This document shows, one piece after another, positions 59,254-64,000 of a stretch of 64,000 nt of DNA (positions are counted from its first letter, which is position 1; every line of letters starts with the position of its first letter). Under the pieces are notes generated by a model that was not told the origin of the DNA, made no database searches, and was given only the letters and a program-made list of their open reading frames with translations. A program made the position numbers and the translations under genes. The stretch is from Amycolatopsis australiensis (GTDB lineage Bacteria; Actinomycetota; Actinomycetes; Mycobacteriales; Pseudonocardiaceae), in assembly GCF_900119165.1 (NCBI RefSeq), contig NZ_FPJG01000006.1, forward strand, positions 1,674,001 to 1,738,000. Reading direction: 5' to 3'.

Positions 59254-61692
59254 ATGAGCTTCGACGTCGACGCGCTGCTGGCCGAGCTCGACCTGGACAC
59301 GAAGGCGAGCCTGCTCGCCGGCCAGGACGTCTGGACCCTGCCCGCGCTCCCGCGGATCGGCCTGGACTCCCTCGTGCTCTCCGACGGCCCGGTCGGCGTC
59401 CGCGGGACGCGGTGGAGCCCGGACGATCCCTCGGTGACGCTCCCCAGCCCGACCGCGCTCGCCGCGAGCTGGGACCCGCGCCTGGCGGTCGAAGCCGGAC
59501 GGCTGCTCGCCCAGGAGGCCCGCCGCAAGGGCGTGCACGTGCTGCTCGCCCCCACGGTGAACCTCCAGCGCTCGCCGCTGGGCGGCCGCCACTTCGAGTG
59601 CTACTCGGAAGATCCCCTCCTCACCGGGATGATCGGCGCCGGTTACGTGACCGGCGTGCAGGACGGCGGGGTCGCCGTCACGGTCAAGCACTTCGTCGCC
59701 AACGACTTCGAGACCGAACGCTTCACCGCCGACGTCCACGTCAGCGAGCGCGCGCTGCGCGAGCTCTACCTCGCGCCGTTCGAACTCATCGTCCGGCGCG
59801 CGAAGCCGTGGGGGATCATGGCCGCCTACAACAGCGTCAACGGCACCACGATGACCCAGCACGCCGAGCTGCTCAACGGCGTGCTGCGCCACGAATGGGG
59901 CTTCGACGGCTTCGTGGTCTCCGACTGGCTGGCCGCGCGCGACACCGTCGCCTCCGCCAACGGCGGACTCGACGTCGCCATGCCCGGCCCGCGCACGGTT
60001 TTCGGGGACCGGCTCGCGGAAGCCGTGCGCGGTGGCGAAGTCGACGAAGAAGTCGTCGACGACATGGTCCGCCGGGTGCTCCTGCTGGCCCACCGGACCG
60101 GCGCGCTCGGCGGCACCCCGCCCGTCACAGAATCCCGTGTGGACGGTGACGCGGTCGCGCGCGAGATCGCGCACCGGTCGTTCGTGTTGCTCCGCAACGA
60201 AACCGGCCTCCTGCCGCTGCGCGAACCGCAGCGCGAACCCCGGAGCATCGCGCTCATCGGCGCGCTGGCCGAAGACCCGAAAATCCTCGGCGGCGGCAGC
60301 GCCACGGTGTTCCCCGATCACGTCGTCTCCCCTCTCGACGGCCTCCGGAAGGCCCTTCCGCCCGGCACCGAGCTGACGTTCGCCACCGGTGCCGATCCGC
60401 GCACGACGCTACCGCCGGCCACCGACAATTTCCGGCTCCGCGCGACCGCCCGAGCCGCGGACGGCACCCGATTGGCTGAATTTCCGCTCAGGGAAGCCAA
60501 AATCGACTGGATCGGGGAACTCCCGGACGGCCTCGACCTGGCCACGCTCGCGTCCGTCGAAATCGAAGGCACGTACCTGCCGGAGCAGACCGGCGTCCAC
60601 ACCTTCGGCCTCACCGGCCCCGGCGACCTCCGCCTGACCGTCGACGGCGAAACGCTCTTCGACGGCGTGAACCTGCCGGAAGGCGGTGACGTCTTCACGT
60701 CGGTCATGCAGGTGATCGAGCAGCGCCGGGAGATCGAGCTGACCGCGGGCGAGCCGGTGGACGTCAGCCTGACGTACTGGATCCCGTCGGAGATGGCCGA
60801 GTTCGCCCGCGGCACCTTCGCCTGGGTCACCTTCGCGCTGGGTCACCGCGGCCCGGTGCTCGACCCCGACGCCGCGCTCGAGGAAGCCGTTGCCCTGGCA
60901 GGGAAATCCGATGTCGCCGTCGTCGTGGTCGGCACCACCGCCGAGGTCGAGAGCGAGGGCTTCGACCGGACGACCCTCGCCCTGCCCGGCCGTCAGGACG
61001 AACTCGTGCGCCGGGTCGCCGAAGCCAATCCCGACACGGTGGTCGTCGTCAACGCCGGTTCGCCGGTGGAGATGCCGTGGCGCGACGACGTCGCCGCGAT
61101 CCTGCTCACGTGGTTCCCGGGCCAGGCCGGTGGCGACGCGCTCGCCGACGTCCTCTTCGGCCGCGAAGAGCCCGGCGGCCGCCTGCCGGTGACCTGGCCG
61201 GCGCAACTCGAAGACGCGCCGGTCACGAACGTGACGCCGGAAGACGGCGTGCTCGAGTACGACGAAGGCGTCTACGTCGGCTACAGCGCCTGGGCCCGCG
61301 CGGACCGCAAACCCGCTTACTGGTTCGGCCACGGCCTGGGCTACACGACCTGGGTGTACGAAGAGCTGGACGCGTATGCGGACGACGAAGGCGGCGCGCG
61401 CGTCCGAGTCCGCGTACGCAACACAGGAAAGCGCAGGGGCCGCGAAGTCGTCCAGCTCTACCTGGCGCCCACCGAACGCGGCGACCGCCCGCAACGCTGG
61501 CTCGCCGGCTTCGCGAGCGTCGAAGCCGATCCCGGCGAGGCCGTCGAGACCGACATCGCCGTCACGCCGAGGTCGGCCGAAGTGTGGCGTGACGGCTGGC
61601 AGCACATCGCCGGCGAGTACGTCCTCGAGGCTTCGCACTCCTACGCGGAGCCGAGGCTGAGCACCCGCGTCGTGCTCCAGAAAATCCGTTGA
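59254..61692 (+). CDS. GH3-family beta-glucosidase with PA14 domain
   Basis: 812 residues, no signal peptide, so cytoplasmic. The GH3 N-domain has VLSDGPVGVRG, KHFVAND (Lys145-His146) and the nucleophile Asp224 in GFVVSDWLA. A PA14-like insert (about 380-520; EIEGTYLPEQTGVHTFGL, LTVDGETLFDG) sits inside the second domain, which has VGTTAEVESEGFDRTTLALP and WFPGQAGGDALADVLFG. A fibronectin-III-like end follows. It should act on imported beta-glucosides or plant glycosides. The likely controller is the divergent TetR protein. Confidence 0.92.
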   Translation: MSFDVDALLAELDLDTKASLLAGQDVWTLPALPRIGLDSLVLSDGPVGVRGTRWSPDDPSVTLPSPTALAASWDPRLAVEAGRLLAQEARRKGVHVLLAPTVNLQRSPLGGRHFECYSEDPLLTGMIGAGYVTGVQDGGVAVTVKHFVANDFETERFTADVHVSERALRELYLAPFELIVRRAKPWGIMAAYNSVNGTTMTQHAELLNGVLRHEWGFDGFVVSDWLAARDTVASANGGLDVAMPGPRTVFGDRLAEAVRGGEVDEEVVDDMVRRVLLLAHRTGALGGTPPVTESRVDGDAVAREIAHRSFVLLRNETGLLPLREPQREPRSIALIGALAEDPKILGGGSATVFPDHVVSPLDGLRKALPPGTELTFATGADPRTTLPPATDNFRLRATARAADGTRLAEFPLREAKIDWIGELPDGLDLATLASVEIEGTYLPEQTGVHTFGLTGPGDLRLTVDGETLFDGVNLPEGGDVFTSVMQVIEQRREIELTAGEPVDVSLTYWIPSEMAEFARGTFAWVTFALGHRGPVLDPDAALEEAVALAGKSDVAVVVVGTTAEVESEGFDRTTLALPGRQDELVRRVAEANPDTVVVVNAGSPVEMPWRDDVAAILLTWFPGQAGGDALADVLFGREEPGGRLPVTWPAQLEDAPVTNVTPEDGVLEYDEGVYVGYSAWARADRKPAYWFGHGLGYTTWVYEELDAYADDEGGARVRVRVRNTGKRRGREVVQLYLAPTERGDRPQRWLAGFASVEADPGEAVETDIAVTPRSAEVWRDGWQHIAGEYVLEASHSYAEPRLSTRVVLQKIR

Positions 61693-61754
61693 CGCGCCGG
61701 CGAGCCGCCCCTAACTTGACGGGCACCCGTGACCGGCGAAAGGAGGTGGGACCG

Positions 61755-61811
61755 ATGATCACGCAACCGATCACGCGCTCCCACTCCGCCGCGAGGGTGC
61801 CGGCCTGCTGA
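61755..61811 (+). CDS. Putative cysteine-type leader peptide
   Basis: An 18-codon ORF, MITQPITRSHSAARVPAC, with a perfect AAAGGAGGTG ribosome-binding site and Cys as the last codon before TGA. It resembles actinobacterial leader peptides (an R-x-H core and terminal Cys) found ahead of sulfur-metabolism genes. The stop is followed directly by a hairpin and the GNAT gene. Confidence 0.65.
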   Translation: MITQPITRSHSAARVPAC

Positions 61812-61831
61812 CCGGGAGCGCGCTCTCCCGG
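61812..61831 (+). promoter_or_regulatory. Hairpin between leader peptide and GNAT gene
   Basis: CCGGGA (61812-61817) pairs with TCCCGG (61826-61831), with an inner GAGCGCGCTC palindrome extending the stem. The 3' arm touches the GGAAGGA ribosome-binding site (61830-61836) of the next gene, so ribosome stalling on the leader could alter its translation. Confidence 0.55.
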
Positions 61832-61841
61832 AAGGATTTCC

Positions 61842-62744
61842 ATGACCGACCTGGTCGTGCGCCCGCTAGAAGCGGGCGAAGAAGCACTGTTCACCTCCCT
61901 GCCCGATCGCGGTCTCGTCGGCCGCAAGCTGTTCGGCGACGACTTCGCCGAGATGGCGAAGCGGGGCGAATACCGGTCCGAGTGGACGTGGGTCGCCCTC
62001 CGCGACGGCGTCGTCGTGGCGCGCGCCGCCTGGTGGGGCACGCCGAAGGACGAAACGCCGATCGCGCTGGACTGGTTCGACTTCACCGACTTCGACGCGG
62101 GCGTCCACCTGCTGAAGACGGCGCCGCTGCGGGCGGAGTTCTCCCTGACCACGCCACCCGCGTGGCAGGACGACCCGGACGTCGCGCACGAGGTGCGGAT
62201 CCGGGTCGAGGCGGCCGGGCAGGCCGGCTACCGCAAGCTCGTCGAGCGCTACCGGTTCTCCTGGACGCCGGAGAGCGGCCTGCCGGAAAGGCCCGGCAGG
62301 CTCGAGTTCCGGCCGGAGCCGGACGACGACGTCATCCTGGACGTCTTCAGGCGCGTGCACGTCGGCAGCCTCGACGCGCACGTGCGGAAGACGGTCGAAG
62401 AGCACGGCCTCGACGCGGCCGCGCGGGAGGACCTCGACATCATGCGGTGGATGCCGGCGCCGCGGGACTGGTGGCGGTTGGCGTACACGCGCGATGGCGA
62501 CCTGGTCGGGCTCACGCTGCCGAGCCGCAACGCCTACGACCCGGTGGTCGGCTACATCGGCGTGGTACCCGGGCACCGCGGCCGCGGCTACGCGTACGAC
62601 CTGCTGGCCGAGGCCACGCACGACCTCGCCGGGTACGGCGCGGAGAAGATCGTCGCGGGCACCGACGTCGGGAACGTCCCGATGGCCAAGGCGTTCGCGA
62701 AGGCGGGTTACGCGGTGACGCAGCACCGCATCGACCTCGTGTGA
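61842..62744 (+). CDS. GNAT-family N-acetyltransferase
   Basis: 300 residues with two GNAT-like halves. The C-terminal half has the acetyl-CoA motif VVPGHRGRGYAYDLLAEAT and VGNVPMAKAFAKAGYAV; the N-terminal half (WTWVALRDGVVVARAAWWG) is degenerate. Length and tandem layout recall mycothiol synthase MshD, but I see no basis for equating them. The upstream Cys-ending leader suggests cysteine- or thiol-dependent expression (inference). Confidence 0.85.
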   Translation: MTDLVVRPLEAGEEALFTSLPDRGLVGRKLFGDDFAEMAKRGEYRSEWTWVALRDGVVVARAAWWGTPKDETPIALDWFDFTDFDAGVHLLKTAPLRAEFSLTTPPAWQDDPDVAHEVRIRVEAAGQAGYRKLVERYRFSWTPESGLPERPGRLEFRPEPDDDVILDVFRRVHVGSLDAHVRKTVEEHGLDAAAREDLDIMRWMPAPRDWWRLAYTRDGDLVGLTLPSRNAYDPVVGYIGVVPGHRGRGYAYDLLAEATHDLAGYGAEKIVAGTDVGNVPMAKAFAKAGYAVTQHRIDLV

Positions 62745-62824
62745 CACCGCGGCGGCCGCGTCTTGCCCGGCGCGGCCGCCGCGCGGTACCGTCGCTAGAG
62801 CGATCTATCAAATCGGGGGCTCAG

Positions 62825-63262
62825 ATGGACGTCCTGCAGCAAAAGGGGCTGACGCCGCTTCGGGTGATCCTCGGCTTCTCGCTGGTCAGCACCGCGTTGC
62901 ACTACGCGCACAACGTGGTCCGGGCGGCGGACTACCCGCAGATCCCCGGCATCTCCGTGCTTGTCACGCAGATCGTCGTGGCGTCCTCATGGGTGCTGTT
63001 CACGGCGTCCGGCTGGCTCGGCTACCGCGCCTACGAAGGTGGGCGGTACCCGCGGGCGCTGGCGTTTCTGCTGGTCTACTCGCTGTCCGGGCTGGCCAGC
63101 GCCGGGCACTTCCTGGTCGGCGTGCCGCGGATCCCGGCGTTCTGGTTCGCGACGATCGTCACCGACTCGGCGGCAGCCGTGGCCCTGTGGGTCTTCGTAA
63201 CCTGGGCGTGGTCGGTGCTCAACCGGGTGACCGCGCGAGATCAAGTTTCTACACAACATTGA
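62825..63262 (+). CDS. Small four-helix membrane protein
   Basis: 145 residues with four hydrophobic segments: PLRVILGFSLVSTALHYAHNVV, VTQIVVASSWVLFTASGWLGY, RALAFLLVYSLSGLASAGHFL and IVTDSAAAVALWVFVTWAW. His and Asp residues lie at membrane edges. No family is recognised; it ends 32 bases before boxC. Confidence 0.7.
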   Translation: MDVLQQKGLTPLRVILGFSLVSTALHYAHNVVRAADYPQIPGISVLVTQIVVASSWVLFTASGWLGYRAYEGGRYPRALAFLLVYSLSGLASAGHFLVGVPRIPAFWFATIVTDSAAAVALWVFVTWAWSVLNRVTARDQVSTQH

Positions 63263-63287
63263 CGTTCGTCTGGCTCATGTAGACAAT
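63259..63287 (+). promoter_or_regulatory. boxC promoter (leaderless)
   Basis: TTGACG (63259-63264), a 17-base spacer and GACAAT (63282-63287) form a good housekeeping-type promoter; GTG 63295 lies seven bases after the -10, so transcription probably starts at the start codon. TTTCTACA (63246-63253) and TGTAGACAA (63279-63287) are inverted repeats flanking the -35 box. Confidence 0.6.
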
Positions 63288-63294
63288 CGGGAGA

Positions 63295-64000
63295 GTGACC
63301 ACCACCACACCGGTTGCCTTCGAACGCCGTCCCGACGAGTACCGCCACTGGCGCCTGCGGGTCGACGGGGAGGTGGCCTGGCTCGAGATGGACGTCGACG
63401 AGCAGGGTGGGCTGGTCCCGGGCTACGAGCTCAAGCTCAACTCCTACGACCTCGGCGTCGACATCGAGCTGTACGACGCCACCCAGCGGCTGCGGTTCGA
63501 GCACCCCGAGGTCCGCGTGGTCATCGTGACCAGCGCGAAGGACAAGGTCTTCTGCGCCGGGGCGAACATCCGGATGCTGGCCGCGTCCGAGCACCACTGG
63601 AAGGTGAACTTCTGCAAGTTCACCAACGAGACCCGCAACGGCATGGAGGACGCCACCGAGCACTCCGGCCAGATCTACCTGGCCGCGGTGAACGGCACCT
63701 GCGCCGGCGGCGGCTACGAGATCGCGCTGGCCTGCGAAAAGATCTTCCTGATCGACGACAACTCCTCGACCGTCGCGCTGCCGGAGGTCCCGCTGCTCGG
63801 CGTGCTCCCCGGCACCGGCGGGCTGACCCGGGTGGTCGACAAGCGGCGGGTGCGCCGCGACCTCGCCGACGTCTTCGCGACGCGTCCCGACGGCGTCAAG
63901 GGCAAGACGGCGGTCGACTGGCGGCTGGTCGACGAGCTGGTCCCGCGCCAGGAGTTCCGCGAAACCGTGCTCGAGCGGGCCCGCGAGATCGCGCGGGAGT
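63295..64000 (+). CDS. boxC: 2,3-epoxybenzoyl-CoA dihydrolase BoxC, partial at right edge
   Basis: The first 235 residues of a crotonase-superfamily enzyme of the aerobic benzoyl-CoA (box) pathway, which opens the ring of 2,3-epoxybenzoyl-CoA. Characteristic segments: YRHWRLRVDGEVAWLEMDVDE, GYELKLNSYDLGVDIELYDA, VVIVTSAKDKVFCAGANIRML, and AAVNGTCAGGGYEIALAC. The tract KLNSYDLGVDIEL is typical of BoxC rather than ordinary enoyl-CoA hydratases. The frame is open at the edge; the rest of the pathway (boxA/boxB) would be expected to the right. Confidence 0.9.
   Translation, partial: MTTTTPVAFERRPDEYRHWRLRVDGEVAWLEMDVDEQGGLVPGYELKLNSYDLGVDIELYDATQRLRFEHPEVRVVIVTSAKDKVFCAGANIRMLAASEHHWKVNFCKFTNETRNGMEDATEHSGQIYLAAVNGTCAGGGYEIALACEKIFLIDDNSSTVALPEVPLLGVLPGTGGLTRVVDKRRVRRDLADVFATRPDGVKGKTAVDWRLVDELVPRQEFRETVLERAREIARE

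Overview
The window looks like chromosomal DNA of a high-GC filamentous actinomycete of the Pseudonocardiaceae, most likely Amycolatopsis or a close relative. The grounds are the very high GC, frequent GTG/TTG starts, short divergent regulator/enzyme pairs, many secreted carbohydrate-active proteins, a MurT-GatD pair and several ECF sigma factors. This placement is an inference from gene content, not from a database comparison. No phage, plasmid or CRISPR locus was seen, and there is no large biosynthetic cluster.

Layout. 1-4.2 kb: trehalose synthesis (otsA, otsB running off the left edge), a ThrE-type exporter and tRNA-Thr(TGT). 4.2-6.9 kb: four secreted proteins, two of them small paralogues, bounded by strong bidirectional terminators. 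7.1-11.2 kb: a CPBP protease and a histidine kinase without its response regulator, then decayed genes (ABC ATPase, TetR), an alpha/beta hydrolase and a small secreted peptide. 11.2-15.6 kb: a degenerate repeat tract, a frameshifted gene, an ion-transporter-like protein and a divergent MerR/erythromycin-esterase-like pair. 15.6-24.2 kb: secreted hydrolases (a beta-helix protein with a glucan-binding module, an S53 peptidase, a GH29 fucosidase) and two proteins of unknown role. 24.2-25.7 kb: an ECF41-type sigma factor with a matching upstream promoter, a palindromic element and a broken SEC-C gene.

25.6-34.2 kb is the most unusual block. It holds a truncated TcB/RHS protein and, divergently, a cytoplasmic subtilisin, an ECF sigma factor and a carboxypeptidase-regulatory-like protein joined by GTGA overlaps. 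These are followed by a large TPR-CHAT (caspase-like) protease. The arrangement suggests a protease-controlled sigma-factor signalling or defence module.

34.4-43.9 kb is mainly ordinary accessory genes: RibD-like reductase, Rsm22-type methyltransferase, two DGPF/YciI proteins with an ECF42 sigma factor, a membrane protein, an HD-domain phosphohydrolase, an IclR-lactate permease pair and a TetR/quinone-oxidoreductase pair. 44.2-48.3 kb carries murT-gatD followed by a HAMP histidine kinase and an OmpR regulator. 48.6-53.1 kb holds an orphan GvpL/F-like protein, an NHL-repeat protein, a CoA-binding protein, a VOC protein and two catechol meta-pathway enzymes. 53.1-53.7 kb is a degenerate minisatellite. 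53.7-64 kb holds an ABC exporter, three divergent regulator/enzyme sets with visible operators (MarR, HxlR, TetR/GH3), a probable cysteine leader peptide ahead of a GNAT protein, a small membrane protein and the start of boxC (aerobic benzoyl-CoA degradation), which runs off the right edge.
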